Assembly (NCBI RefSeq): GCF_008635795.1
Contig: NZ_VWRQ01000004.1
Span: 186,001-250,000 of the forward strand
DNA: 64,000 nucleotides
Origin: Paenibacillus tepidiphilus
GTDB taxonomy: Bacteria; Bacillota; Bacilli; Paenibacillales; Paenibacillaceae
Direction: 5' to 3'
A model generated the notes under the pieces. The model did no database searches, was not told the DNA's origin, and saw only the letters and a program-made list of their open reading frames with translations. The position numbers and the translations under genes were made by a program. Shown here piece after piece: positions 17,447 to 26,098 of this stretch; position 1 is the first letter of the stretch, and each line of letters starts with the position of its first letter.

Positions 17447-17478
17447 TTGGCAAGACCCTCAAAACACGGTATTATAAT
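17447..17478 (+). promoter_or_regulatory. Candidate recA promoter
   Basis: TTGGCA (17447-17452) and TATAAT (17473-17478) are separated by 20 bases, longer than ideal. The -10 box is perfect and the LexA box ends ten bases before the -35. Confidence 0.5.
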
Positions 17479-17507
17479 ACTATAAACAAGTGAAGGAAGT
17501 GGTCTGA

Positions 17508-18572
17508 TTGTCAGATCGTCGTGCAGCGCTGGATATGGCGCTTCGTCAAATAGAAAAACAATTTGGTAAAGGCTCGATCATGAAGCTGGGCGAATCCAAC
17601 CACATGAAAGTGGAAGTAGTACCCAGCGGAGCTTTGGCACTTGATATTGCTTTGGGTATCGGCGGATTCCCCAAAGGACGCATTATTGAAGTATACGGAC
17701 CGGAATCTTCCGGTAAGACAACGGTTGCGCTGCATGCCATCGCCGAGGTTCAGAAGGTTGGCGGACAAGCCGCTTTCATCGACGCGGAGCATGCGCTTGA
17801 CCCTAAATATGCCAGCGCTCTGGGCGTAAATATCGATGAACTGCTGCTCTCGCAGCCGGACACGGGCGAACAGGCACTGGAAATTGCCGAAGCGCTGGTG
17901 CGCAGCGGCGCGGTGGATATCATTGTCGTTGACTCTGTCGCAGCACTGGTTCCGAAGGCTGAAATTGAAGGCGATATGGGCGACTCCCACGTCGGTTTGC
18001 AGGCTCGTCTGATGTCCCAGGCTCTGCGCAAGCTGTCCGGTGCGATTAACAAATCCAACACCATTGCCATCTTCATTAACCAGCTTCGTGAGAAGATCGG
18101 TGTGATGTTCGGTAACCCGGAGACTACGCCTGGCGGACGCGCCCTGAAGTTCTATTCATCAGTGCGGCTGGATGTACGCCGTGTAGAGAGCATCAAGATG
18201 GGCAACGACGTTGTGGGTAACCGCACAAGAATCAAGGTGGTAAAGAACAAGGTTGCACCTCCGTTCAAGCAAGCGGATGTAGATATTATGTACGGCGAAG
18301 GCATTTCCAAGGAAGGCAGCCTTGTCGATATCGGTACGGAAATGGACATCATCAACAAGAGCGGCGCCTGGTATTCCTATGAAGGCGAACGTCTTGGCCA
18401 GGGCCGTGAGAACTCCAAGCAGTTCCTGAAGGAGCATCCGGAAATTGCACTGGTGATTGAGAACAAGATCCGCGAAGCGAGCAGCCTGTCGACGATTGTG
18501 GCATCGCCAACCGAAGCGGAGATTGCTGCAGAGAAAGAGGAAGAAGAGAACCTGTTGCTGGAAATTGAATAA
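17508..18572 (+). CDS. recA: Recombinase RecA
   Basis: The 354-residue RecA forms ATP-dependent filaments on single-stranded DNA for strand exchange and activates LexA self-cleavage. Walker A is GPESSGKT (residues 64-71), and the N-terminal [19 protein letters not shown] stretch and the central [20 protein letters not shown] region are nearly invariant in the family. The start is TTG 17508 with AAGGAAG at 17493-17499, giving the usual MSDR beginning. It is regulated by the LexA box at 17424. recX lies downstream beyond a terminator. Confidence 0.98.
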   Translation: MSDRRAALDMALRQIEKQFGKGSIMKLGESNHMKVEVVPSGALALDIALGIGGFPKGRIIEVYGPESSGKTTVALHAIAEVQKVGGQAAFIDAEHALDPKYASALGVNIDELLLSQPDTGEQALEIAEALVRSGAVDIIVVDSVAALVPKAEIEGDMGDSHVGLQARLMSQALRKLSGAINKSNTIAIFINQLREKIGVMFGNPETTPGGRALKFYSSVRLDVRRVESIKMGNDVVGNRTRIKVVKNKVAPPFKQADVDIMYGEGISKEGSLVDIGTEMDIINKSGAWYSYEGERLGQGRENSKQFLKEHPEIALVIENKIREASSLSTIVASPTEAEIAAEKEEEENLLLEIE

Positions 18573-18618
18573 CCTGGAATTGAATAAGCTGGAATGAATA
18601 ATTCCGTACTGCAGAAGT

Positions 18619-18652
18619 GCGCCCTGTGATGAATTTTTACAGGGCGCTTTTA
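18619..18652 (+). terminator. Intrinsic terminator after recA
   Basis: GCGCCCTGT (18619-18627) and ACAGGGCGC (18639-18647) form a perfect 9-bp stem followed by TTTTAATTT. Confidence 0.88.
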
Positions 18653-18703
18653 ATTTAAAGTATCTTGTGAAGGATCTAGACGAATCAGAGGTGACATAGA
18701 GAG

Positions 18704-19438
18704 ATGGTAATACAACTGAATCCGGAGCCGGAAGAGGAGAAGGGCTCGATACTCGCTGATTTTCCCGATCATGAACAACTGGTCATTACGCGGGTGGAAC
18801 GGCAGAAGAAAGCGGATCACCGCTATGTTATACACTTCGGCGCTTACAGCATGACGGTCCATGAAGACGTCATGATCAAATATCGGATGATTACAGGCGG
18901 CTCCTTCCTGAAAGACGAACTGGAAGAGATCGTAGTTGCCGACGAGCGGCAGCGAGCATATGTGGAAGGATTGCGCTATCTGGGACTTAAACCGCGGACT
19001 GCGGAGGAAATCGCCCGCCGTTTACGGCAGAAGGAAATCGGGGAGACTATTATTGCCGAGGTTCTGCAGCGCCTGGAGCAGGAGCGTTTGGTCGATGACG
19101 GGTTGTACGCCAGGGCATGGGCAGAGCAGCGTTTATTAAACCAGAAGAAGGGCAAGCTATGGATTCGCCAGGAGCTGCGCGACAAAGGGGTCGATAAGTC
19201 GCTGATCGCCGAGGCGCTGGAGAATATCTCGCCGGAGCAGGAACTGGAAAGCGCGCTTCAGACAGGGCGGAAGAAATGGAATGCGCTCCGCGGCGAAGCG
19301 AGAGAGAAGTATAACAAGACAGGCGCGTTCCTGATGCGGCGCGGCTATTCGGGTGAACTGGTCCGCCGTGTGCTGAATCTATTGATGCAGGAAGCGGATA
19401 CGGATGAGGACGCTGAAGAATTCTACATTTCGGACTGA
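18704..19438 (+). CDS. recX: Regulatory protein RecX
   Basis: The 244-residue product contains the tandem three-helix RecX repeats from about residue 85 on (RYLGLKPRTAEEIARRLRQK, LVDDGLYARAWAEQRL, IRQELRDKGVDKSLI). RecX binds RecA filaments and limits or modulates their activity. The N-terminal 80 residues are a longer extension than in short proteobacterial RecX, as is usual in Bacillales. ATG 18704 has AGAGGTGAC about ten bases upstream. Placement directly after recA supports the call; a terminator between them means separate or read-through expression. Confidence 0.92.
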   Translation: MVIQLNPEPEEEKGSILADFPDHEQLVITRVERQKKADHRYVIHFGAYSMTVHEDVMIKYRMITGGSFLKDELEEIVVADERQRAYVEGLRYLGLKPRTAEEIARRLRQKEIGETIIAEVLQRLEQERLVDDGLYARAWAEQRLLNQKKGKLWIRQELRDKGVDKSLIAEALENISPEQELESALQTGRKKWNALRGEAREKYNKTGAFLMRRGYSGELVRRVLNLLMQEADTDEDAEEFYISD

Positions 19439-19470
19439 TTGTCTTGACTTTCCCGGAGCTTTCGACTCTC

Positions 19471-19500
19471 TTGACAATGTCATTTTATAAATAATAAAAT
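19471..19500 (+). promoter_or_regulatory. Sigma-A promoter for the rny leader
   Basis: TTGACA (19471-19476), an 18-base spacer and TAAAAT (19495-19500). Transcription would begin near 19507 and give a leader of about 240 bases before rny. Confidence 0.5.
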
Positions 19501-19640
19501 ATAACATGAATCGGCAAAGATAAGAAGTCCTTTTTCCTTCCCAAAAAGCTGACCTTTCTTTTCGGTTCACGTACAACTCATATGAAATGTAATCGCCGTG
19601 AATGGCGGGCAATGTGCATGTGCAGCATGTGCAGTATGGC

Positions 19641-19664
19641 AATCGGTGTATTACCGGTTTTTTG
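19641..19664 (+). terminator. Terminator-like hairpin inside the recX-rny gap
   Basis: AATCGGT pairs with ACCGGTT around a GTATT loop and is followed by T6. It lies about 135 bases after the candidate rny promoter and 80 bases before the rny start. It may end recX transcription or act as an attenuator for rny. Just upstream GCATGTGCAG occurs twice in tandem (19616-19634). The rest of the 307-base gap shows no gene. Confidence 0.6.
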
Positions 19665-19745
19665 TATGGTGATGAACGGATAGTTTAACAACTGCACAAG
19701 TACCAAGGGTTGTTCCTTGGAGGAACCAACGAGGAGGTGAACTAG

Positions 19746-21290
19746 ATGGTATCATGGATCTGGGTCATAATAATCGTTCTCGTTGTAGCTGCAATTTTCT
19801 TTGGATTCGGTTATTTTATTCGTAAATCCCTTGCAGAAGCTAAAATTTCAAGCGCCGAGAAGGAAGCTGTCGTCATCGTGGAGAACGCGAAGAAGGAAGC
19901 AGAGGCGCTGAAGAAGGAAACGGTACTCGAGGCTAAGGACGAGGTCCACAGAATTCGTACTGAAGCTGAAAAAGAAACTCGTGAACGTCGGAACGAAATC
20001 CAACGTCAAGAGAGACGTTTGCTGCAAAAGGAAGAAACGCTGGATAAAAAAATGGAATCGCTTGAACGAAAAGAAGAACAAGTAGCTAACAAAGAGAAAC
20101 GAATCGATGAGACCCAACAGCAAATTGATGTTATTTACAAGAAACAGGTCACAGAATTGGAGCGTATCTCCAATCTGAGTATCGATGATGCCAGAAGTAT
20201 CATTCTCAGCAATGTCGAGCAGGAAGTGCGTCACGAAACCGCACAGATGATCAAGGAGATTGAACAGCAGGCCAAGGAAGAAGCGGATAAGAAAGCCCGT
20301 GAAATTATCACCCTGGCGATTCAGCGCTGTGCAGCTGATCATGTGGCAGAGACGACGGTGTCTGTCGTGACCTTGCCGAATGAAGAGATGAAGGGCCGGA
20401 TTATCGGTCGTGAAGGACGGAACATCCGCGCGCTGGAGACTCTTACTGGTATTGATCTCATTATTGATGATACGCCGGAAGCGGTAATTTTGTCGGGATT
20501 TGATCCGATCCGCCGTGAGGTGGCCCGGACAGCACTGGAGAAACTCGTGGCTGATGGACGTATCCATCCGGCTCGTATTGAGGAAATGGTGGAGAAATCC
20601 CGCAAGGAAGTTGATGAACGGATTCGCGAATACGGTGAACAAGCTACCTTTGAGGTTGGCGTTCACGGTCTGCATCCGGACCTCATCAAGATTCTTGGCC
20701 GTTTGAAATTCCGTACGAGCTACGGTCAAAATGTACTGAAACACTCAATGGAAGTTGCTTATTTGAGTGGACTGATGGCCAGTGAGCTTGGGGAAGACAT
20801 TGTGCTAGCAAAACGTGCCGGATTGCTTCATGATATCGGTAAGGCGCTTGACCACGAAGTGGAAGGCTCACATGTGGAAATTGGCGTCGAACTGGCGAAG
20901 AAATACAAAGAGCATCCGGTAGTCATCAACAGCATTGCATCGCATCACGGCGATTGCGAGGCCACCTCGGTCATCGCGATGCTGGTCGGCGCAGCGGATG
21001 CGCTGTCGGCCGCACGGCCGGGCGCACGGCGCGAGACGCTGGAGACTTACATCAAACGTCTGGAGAAGCTGGAGGAAATCTCCGAAAGCTTCGAAGGTGT
21101 CGAGAAATCTTATGCCATCCAGGCGGGCCGCGAGGTTCGCGTTATGGTGCAGCCTGAGAAGATCGATGATGCAGAAGCCTTCCGTCTGGCTCGCGATATT
21201 ACGAAGACTATTGAAAGTGAACTGGATTATCCGGGTCATATCAAGGTTACCGTTATCCGCGAGACGCGGGCTGTCGAATATGCCAAATAG
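19746..21290 (+). CDS. rny: Ribonuclease Y
   Basis: The 514-residue RNase Y is a membrane-bound endoribonuclease that starts decay of many mRNAs. Features in order are one N-terminal membrane helix (about residues 3-24), a long charged coiled coil (about 30-200), a KH RNA-binding domain with [15 protein letters not shown] (near residue 219), and an HD phosphohydrolase domain with the metal pair in [12 protein letters not shown] (near residue 362). ATG 19746 follows GAGGAGGTGAAC. Position between recA/recX and ymdB matches Bacillus. Together with RNase J at 1763 the window encodes two core RNA-decay enzymes. Confidence 0.97.
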   Translation: MVSWIWVIIIVLVVAAIFFGFGYFIRKSLAEAKISSAEKEAVVIVENAKKEAEALKKETVLEAKDEVHRIRTEAEKETRERRNEIQRQERRLLQKEETLDKKMESLERKEEQVANKEKRIDETQQQIDVIYKKQVTELERISNLSIDDARSIILSNVEQEVRHETAQMIKEIEQQAKEEADKKAREIITLAIQRCAADHVAETTVSVVTLPNEEMKGRIIGREGRNIRALETLTGIDLIIDDTPEAVILSGFDPIRREVARTALEKLVADGRIHPARIEEMVEKSRKEVDERIREYGEQATFEVGVHGLHPDLIKILGRLKFRTSYGQNVLKHSMEVAYLSGLMASELGEDIVLAKRAGLLHDIGKALDHEVEGSHVEIGVELAKKYKEHPVVINSIASHHGDCEATSVIAMLVGAADALSAARPGARRETLETYIKRLEKLEEISESFEGVEKSYAIQAGREVRVMVQPEKIDDAEAFRLARDITKTIESELDYPGHIKVTVIRETRAVEYAK

Positions 21291-21350
21291 TATGCGGACA
21301 CGCTGTATCTCTATTCGTAGAGAGTGCACGGGTTCTGCAGCAGGAGAATT

Positions 21351-21373
21351 GGTCCCCTCTAGGGACCTTTTTT
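21351..21373 (+). terminator. Intrinsic terminator between rny and ymdB
   Basis: GGTCCC pairs with GGGACC around CTCTA and is followed by six T. Confidence 0.8.
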
Positions 21374-21430
21374 CTTTCAAGGATTCCACATTACGGAGGA
21401 TTCAGCATCAGGCTATAGGAGGAGAACATT

Positions 21431-22225
21431 ATTAAAGTACTATTTATCGGTGATATCGTAGGGAATACAGGCAGAAAAGCGCTGCGCGAAATGCTGCCTT
21501 CTCTCAAGAGCAAATACCAGCCGCATATTATCATCGTCAACGGTGAGAATGCAGCGGCGGGACGGGGGATCACCTCGGCGATTGCCAATGAATTCTTCAA
21601 CTGGGGCGTGCATGGGATCACGCTGGGCAACCATACCTGGGACAACAGGGATATCTTTGAATTTATTGATGATGAACCGCGGATGATCCGGCCGGCCAAT
21701 TTCCCTCCGGGAACTCCGGGCAGAGGGTATACAGTGGTGAAGGGAAACGGCAAACAATTGGCCATCGTCAACTTGCAGGGACGGACGTTCTTGCCGGCTA
21801 TTGATGATCCTTTCCGGATCGGCGAGGAGATTGTGGACGAGCTGCGCCGCGACCATAAATGCATTCTGGTCGATTTCCATGCCGAAGCTACCTCCGAGAA
21901 GATTGCTATGGGATATTTTATGGATGGCCGCGCTTCTATTGTCGTGGGAACCCATACCCATGTGCAGAGCAATGATGATGTAATTCTGCCGGGAGGTACG
22001 GCGTACTTGACCGATGCCGGCATGGTTGGTTCAAGGGAAGGAATTTTGGGTATGGAAAAAGATGCAGTTCTTTACAAATTCACTACCCAGCTTCCGGCCC
22101 GATTTGTTGTCGATGAGGGGAAATGGCAGCTGCACGGGTTGTTCGCAGAGATTGACGAGACTACCGGTAAGGCAACACGTCTGGAGAAGATCAGACTGCG
22201 TGAAGATGAATGGGTTATGAGCTAG
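21431..22225 (+). CDS. ymdB: YmdB metallophosphoesterase, apparent ATT start
   Basis: YmdB is a calcineurin-like phosphoesterase that hydrolyses cyclic nucleotides and in B. subtilis affects biofilm and motility decisions. The conserved family start (VLFIGDIVGNTGR) is encoded from 21437 on, upstream of the first ATG in the frame (21491). No ATG, GTG or TTG precedes it in frame. A strong AGGAGG (21417-21422) is followed eight bases later by ATT at 21431, giving 264 residues, the B. subtilis length. Starting at 21491 would remove the metal-binding Asp of FIGD. ATT initiation is rare but known for infC. Metal motifs NGENAA, GNHTWDN and GTHTHVQ are present. spoVS follows. Confidence 0.88.
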   Translation: MKVLFIGDIVGNTGRKALREMLPSLKSKYQPHIIIVNGENAAAGRGITSAIANEFFNWGVHGITLGNHTWDNRDIFEFIDDEPRMIRPANFPPGTPGRGYTVVKGNGKQLAIVNLQGRTFLPAIDDPFRIGEEIVDELRRDHKCILVDFHAEATSEKIAMGYFMDGRASIVVGTHTHVQSNDDVILPGGTAYLTDAGMVGSREGILGMEKDAVLYKFTTQLPARFVVDEGKWQLHGLFAEIDETTGKATRLEKIRLREDEWVMS

Positions 22226-22345
22226 TATAGGAATTGGTGAATAGGTATTTCGGGAATATTCACTATTAATTGGTCGTAGTGTGATCTTTTTTATATCGAA
22301 AAAGAGTATCTTTTGTACCATTTTCTCCAGAGTAGTCCGCAAAAA

Positions 22346-22372
22346 GAAGGAATTATTTCTTCTCTCGCGAAT
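22346..22372 (+). promoter_or_regulatory. Sigma-H type promoter for spoVS
   Basis: GAAGGAATT (22346-22354) fits the -35 RNAGGAWWW completely. CGCGAAT (22366-22372) fits the -10 RNNGAAT except for its first base, with an 11-base gap. spoVS is a sigma-H gene in B. subtilis, so this is the likely promoter. Confidence 0.65.
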
Positions 22373-22429
22373 AACATCTACAGTAGTGGAAGAAGAACAC
22401 CATTATTTTTCCCAGGGGAGGTACTTACT

Positions 22430-22690
22430 ATGGATGTATTAAAAGTATCAGCTAAATCCAATCCTAATTCCGTTGCCGGCGCATTAGCAGGTGTTCTTCG
22501 TGAACGTGGATCGGCCGAGCTACAAGCCATTGGAGCAGGAGCATTGAACCAAGCAGTCAAAGCTGTTGCCATTGCCCGGGGATTTGTTGCACCCAGCGGC
22601 GTCGATCTGGTCTGCATTCCGGCATTCACCGACATTGTCATTGACGGAGAAGACCGGACAGCGATCAAGCTTATAGTAGAACCGAGATAA
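22430..22690 (+). CDS. spoVS: Stage V sporulation protein S
   Basis: This 86-residue Alba-like protein is nearly invariant in spore formers (MDVLKVSAKSNPNSVAGALAG start). It is needed for dehydration and coat assembly at stage V and also affects septation. ATG 22430 follows GGGGAGGT by about nine bases; an open frame extends upstream but the conserved start and ribosome site settle it. A sigma-H-like promoter at 22346 precedes it and a strong terminator follows, so it is probably monocistronic. Confidence 0.97.
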   Translation: MDVLKVSAKSNPNSVAGALAGVLRERGSAELQAIGAGALNQAVKAVAIARGFVAPSGVDLVCIPAFTDIVIDGEDRTAIKLIVEPR

Positions 22691-22708
22691 GATGAACTTG
22701 TTAATTGG

Positions 22709-22738
22709 AACCTGTTTACACTGTAAACAGGTTTTTTG
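22709..22738 (+). terminator. Intrinsic terminator after spoVS
   Basis: AACCTGTTTACA and TGTAAACAGGTT form a near-perfect palindrome followed by T6. Confidence 0.9.
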
Positions 22739-22830
22739 CTATACAGGAAAAGAACATGGAAATCATACATATACTTTATAGAATGAGTGATAGGAGTACT
22801 GCCAGACGGAAGAGCGGAAGAGGGATGATA

Positions 22831-23793
22831 ATGGAGAGCAAGCTCAGGGTGGCTGATTTTCATTGTGATGTGCTCAGCAAGCTGCAAGCGGCCCCGGAAC
22901 TGGATTTCCGGAACGATTCGCGTCTTGATGTTACGCTGGAGCGGCTTCAGGCGGGCGGTGTGCAGCTTCAGGTGTTTGCGGTGTATTTGTCAGAACGCAG
23001 AGGGCGGCCGTGTATCGAGGATGTACTGGGGCAATTGGAGCTGTTCCGGCTAAAGGTGACCGGTGTGGACGGGCTCAGTTGGCTGCGCTGGAAGGAAGAT
23101 GCTGTGCAAAGCGATGCCGGAGACCGGCCCATGGCCCTGCTTTCCTTGGAAGGCGTCGATGGACTGGAAGGCAATCTTTGGTATGCACAGGTGCTCTTCG
23201 AACTGGGCGTTCGCCTGATGGGGATTACCTGGAATTATGCCAATTGGGCGGCGGACGGGGTGCTGGAGCCAAGGGGCGGCGGATTTACGGTAAAAGGACG
23301 GCAATTGGTCGACTGGTGTAACGAAAGCGGGATGCTGCTGGATGTGTCGCATTTGGCGGAAGCGGGCTTCTGGGAGCTGGCTGAACGCAGTGAGCGGCCG
23401 TTTATCGCTTCACATTCGAATTGTGCCGCCGTCTGCAAGCATGTCCGGAACCTGAACGATGAGCAGATCAAGGCTCTGATTGCGCTGGATGGGCGTATCG
23501 GGCTGACTTTTGTGCCTTGGTTCGTGCATGAACGCGGGAAGGTCAAGCGTGAAGACATGCTGAGGCATATCGAGCATATCTGCAGCCTTGGCGGCACGAA
23601 GCAGATCATGTTTGGCTCGGATTTTGACGGCATTGATGTCTGGGTCGAGGGTCTTGAGCATCCCGGGCGATATGCCGAGTTCACCGAACTATTGCTGCGT
23701 CATTATCCGGAAGAGGACGTACGGGGATGGTTGTATGATAACGCGGCCGTTTACCTGGCGAAGCATTTACCCGGCAAGCTGCATATTTCCTGA
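22831..23793 (+). CDS. M19 family membrane dipeptidase-like metallopeptidase
   Basis: The 320-residue protein has the M19 (renal dipeptidase) zinc ligands in order: His and Asp of DFHCD near residue 11, Glu of EGVDG near residue 108, His of DVSHLAE, His of ASHSNC, and Asp of GSDFDGID. M19 enzymes cleave dipeptides, including D-amino-acid-containing ones. Despite the family name no signal peptide is seen, so it is probably cytoplasmic. ATG 22831 follows AGAGGG at 22819-22824 by six bases; ATG 22825 and an upstream open frame from 22705 are less likely. It stands alone between spoVS and the phosphotransacylase gene. Confidence 0.88.
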   Translation: MESKLRVADFHCDVLSKLQAAPELDFRNDSRLDVTLERLQAGGVQLQVFAVYLSERRGRPCIEDVLGQLELFRLKVTGVDGLSWLRWKEDAVQSDAGDRPMALLSLEGVDGLEGNLWYAQVLFELGVRLMGITWNYANWAADGVLEPRGGGFTVKGRQLVDWCNESGMLLDVSHLAEAGFWELAERSERPFIASHSNCAAVCKHVRNLNDEQIKALIALDGRIGLTFVPWFVHERGKVKREDMLRHIEHICSLGGTKQIMFGSDFDGIDVWVEGLEHPGRYAEFTELLLRHYPEEDVRGWLYDNAAVYLAKHLPGKLHIS

Positions 23794-23943
23794 CAAATAG
23801 GTGACATTCTTTGTTGCAGGGTGGAAAAGTGGCAAAAATGGGCTTTCCTTATGCGGAAGGTCTTTTTCTTTTCGGGTAATAAGGAGTATAATGGACAATG
23901 GCTTGTACAGATACTAGAGAAAATACAAGGAGTGACTTACAAA

Positions 23944-24516
23944 ATGAGCAAGACTGTACCCGTAGGTGTGTCGGCCCGGCATATTCACCTTACGCAGGAG
24001 CACGTGGAGATTCTGTTTGGCGAAGGTTATCAATTGACTGAGTTCAAACCGCTCTCCCAACCAGGACAATTCGCAGCCAATGAACAAGTAGCCGTTATCG
24101 GCAGCAAAGGTAAATTTGATAAAGTAAGAATTCTTGGCCCGGCCCGTCCAGCCTCCCAGCTGGAAATTTCGCGCACAGACGCTTTCAGCCTCGGCGTGAA
24201 GGCACCGGTTCGTGAATCGGGAGATATTGAAGGAACACCAGGCATTACGCTTAAAGGCCCTGCCGGTGAAGTAGAGCTGGACAAAGGCGTAATCGTAGCA
24301 GCCCGTCATATCCACTTCCATACCTCTGAAGCAGCAGCCTGGGGCATTGCCGACAAGCAGCTGCTCAAAGTGCGTCTGGGCGGAGAACGCGGACTGGTAC
24401 TGGAAAATGTGCTTGCCCGTGTATCCGACAATTTCGCCCTGGATATGCACATTGACACCGACGAAGCCAATGCAGCCGGTGCCAACAACGGCGACACTGC
24501 TGAAATTGTAGAATAG
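23944..24516 (+). CDS. pduL: PduL-type phosphate acyltransferase
   Basis: The 190-residue product has the two PTAC repeats of PduL, each with a metal-binding ARHIH motif (VSARHIHL near residue 10 and VAARHIHFH near residue 120). PduL transfers acyl groups between CoA and phosphate (acetyl- or propionyl-phosphate), evolutionarily unrelated to Pta. No microcompartment genes or targeting peptide are present, so this is the free cytosolic form that many Firmicutes use for acetate metabolism. ATG 23944 has AAGGAG about 12 bases upstream; the open frame before it lacks a ribosome site. A strong terminator follows. Confidence 0.9.
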   Translation: MSKTVPVGVSARHIHLTQEHVEILFGEGYQLTEFKPLSQPGQFAANEQVAVIGSKGKFDKVRILGPARPASQLEISRTDAFSLGVKAPVRESGDIEGTPGITLKGPAGEVELDKGVIVAARHIHFHTSEAAAWGIADKQLLKVRLGGERGLVLENVLARVSDNFALDMHIDTDEANAAGANNGDTAEIVE

Positions 24517-24531
24517 TTTCATCCATTAGCG

Positions 24532-24565
24532 AACAAGCGGAGGAGCAATCCTCCGCTTGTTTTTT
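24532..24565 (+). terminator. Strong intrinsic terminator after pduL
   Basis: AACAAGCGGAGGA pairs with TCCTCCGCTTGTT around GCAA and runs into T. Confidence 0.92.
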
Positions 24566-24672
24566 GTCCGGTTATAAGAAAGTGTACCTTTCTCGCAGAA
24601 ACGGTTACTGTTCTGTACAGGACGGCGTAGCCGCTTATACTTGTGTGCTGACAGCTTCTCCCGGAAGCCTTC

Positions 24673-24873
24673 TTATGAGGTATGTGCCGTGCAGCTGCAA
24701 AGCTCTTTGGTCTGAAGCCCGGATGGGGCGGAAGCTTCGCTGCGCTGAACGGCGGCGCGGGATCTGTACCAAGCATAGTTATAGTGCTTTTTACAGTACC
24801 CTTTGGCATAGTGCCTGATGTCACAGCCCGGAACCGAGCAGAGTGTGGGATTAACTGATCTTCTTTTACTCAT
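24673..24873 (-). CDS. Small cysteine/histidine-rich (possible zinc-binding) protein
   Basis: A 66-residue frame on the minus strand encodes a compact Cys-x4-Cys-x8-Cys-x2-His cluster (CSVPGC then GYCKKHY) followed by YAWYRSR. This pattern resembles small zinc-knuckle segments at the N-terminus of some phage and HNH-type proteins, but here nothing follows except a Ser-rich tail and two more Cys. An AAAGGAG sits upstream (plus-strand 24887-24893) but 13 bases from the ATG at 24873, which is long. Function is unknown. The motif is too ordered to be chance-like, yet a short gene with a poorly spaced ribosome site warrants caution. Confidence 0.5.
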   Translation of the reverse strand: MSKRRSVNPTLCSVPGCDIRHYAKGYCKKHYNYAWYRSRAAVQRSEASAPSGLQTKELCSCTAHTS

Positions 24874-25031
24874 GATGGTTGAAGCGCTCCTTTGTCTACT
24901 GAGTGATATTAATTTCAATATACACCAGGGCACTGAACCAATACTGAACAAATTTTCCATGAAATATTTAATATTTAAAATAATTTACTGTTATATCCAA
25001 TGGCGGGAGTATGCCAATCAGCCGGCTTCAG

Positions 25032-25073
25032 AAAAACCCGCAGCTCACATGGTAGATGTAAGCTGCGGGTTTA
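25032..25073 (-). terminator. Terminator of the second dapA-like gene
   Basis: AACCCGCAGCT and AGCTGCGGGTT pair around a 15-base loop; read on the minus strand it runs into T5. On the plus strand only three T follow. Confidence 0.85.
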
Positions 25074-25103
25074 TGAGATAGATATAAATCGTAATGACGG
25101 GCT

Positions 25104-25979
25104 TTATCCGGCGAGATAAGCGCCAAGCTCCTCGCGCAGCCCGGTGCTGATCGAGGTCATTGGCAGGCGCAGTGTGTCCGAGGCGATCTCACCGCGGGCG
25201 CTGAGCAGCCATTTGATCGGAGCCGGATTCGATTCCTTGAACAGCAGCTGCATCAGCGGCACCAGGGCATCGAACTCAGCCCGGGCTGCTGCGGTGTTGC
25301 CGGCTCTGTACAGCTCATAGATACCGAGGAATTTGTCGGTGTGTACATTGGCTGAGGCGAGCATGCCGCCGGACGCTCCATAGCCCAGCATGTCGTAGAA
25401 ATGCATATCATCGCCGCACAGCACCGGCTTGCAGCCCAGACGCGATAATTCGGAGACAAGCTGCGGGGAGCCGGAGCAGTCCTTCAGTCCAACAACATGC
25501 TCCATGTCCAGAATGGTGCGGGCGGTATCCAGGGTCATGCCTACGCCGGAACGGCCGGGAATGTCATAAGCGATAATGGGAACGCCAACTTCGGCGGCTT
25601 TACGGAAATGGGCGATAATTCCTTCCTGGGAGGGGCGGCTGTAATAAGGCACAACGACCAGAACGGCATCGGCTCCGGCGTTTGCCGCGAGCTCGGTTCG
25701 CTTCACCGTCGATGAGGTATCGTTGGTGCCGGTACCGATGACAAGCGGAATATTGCGGCCTTTCAATAATTCCTGCGAAGCGGTAATGAGGGTCTGTAAT
25801 TCCTGTATGTTGACTGTCGGCGATTCTCCAGTGGTTCCATTGACGACCAGACCATGAATGTTGTTCTTGATGATGTTGTTCACATATCTCCGATACGATT
25901 CCAAATCAATTTCCCCTGCAGCGTCAAAAGGGGTAACTACAGGAACATAAACTCCATAAATCTGCTCTTCTGTTAACAT
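25104..25979 (-). CDS. DapA-family aldolase (second dihydrodipicolinate synthase-like protein)
   Basis: The 291-residue protein has the full DHDPS/N-acetylneuraminate-lyase fold: GTTGESPT near residue 48, the catalytic Tyr138 in YDIPGRSG, and Schiff-base Lys166 in VGLKDCSGS. It is a paralogue of dapA at 385 but is not in a lysine operon. It stands alone, divergent from a LysR regulator, with its own terminator. It may be a second DHDPS or another pyruvate-dependent aldolase (for keto-deoxy sugars or sialic acid); the sequence seen here does not decide. The ATG has AGGAGGACGA upstream. Confidence 0.88.
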   Translation of the reverse strand: MLTEEQIYGVYVPVVTPFDAAGEIDLESYRRYVNNIIKNNIHGLVVNGTTGESPTVNIQELQTLITASQELLKGRNIPLVIGTGTNDTSSTVKRTELAANAGADAVLVVVPYYSRPSQEGIIAHFRKAAEVGVPIIAYDIPGRSGVGMTLDTARTILDMEHVVGLKDCSGSPQLVSELSRLGCKPVLCGDDMHFYDMLGYGASGGMLASANVHTDKFLGIYELYRAGNTAAARAEFDALVPLMQLLFKESNPAPIKWLLSARGEIASDTLRLPMTSISTGLREELGAYLAG

Positions 25980-26069
25980 GAACTATCGTCCTCCAAATTT
26001 GTGTAGCCTTTTATTCTACTTTACCATGGAATAATGTATCATCGTTATCTATAATAAATGATGTAGGTT

Positions 26070-26084
26070 ATCAATAATATTGAT
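26070..26084. promoter_or_regulatory. LysR-type operator in the divergent dapA-like/lysR promoter region
   Basis: ATCAATAATATTGAT is a perfect inverted repeat with a T-N11-A core (26071-26083). It lies 15 bases before the lysR ATG, where autoregulation and control of the divergent aldolase gene would be expected. Confidence 0.55.
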
Positions 26085-26098
26085 GTCAGGGTGAGGAC

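Noticed and set aside
21301..21430. T-box or riboswitch leader before ymdB
   Set aside because: There is a simple terminator at 21351-21373 but no T-box sequence or aptamer-like conserved core.
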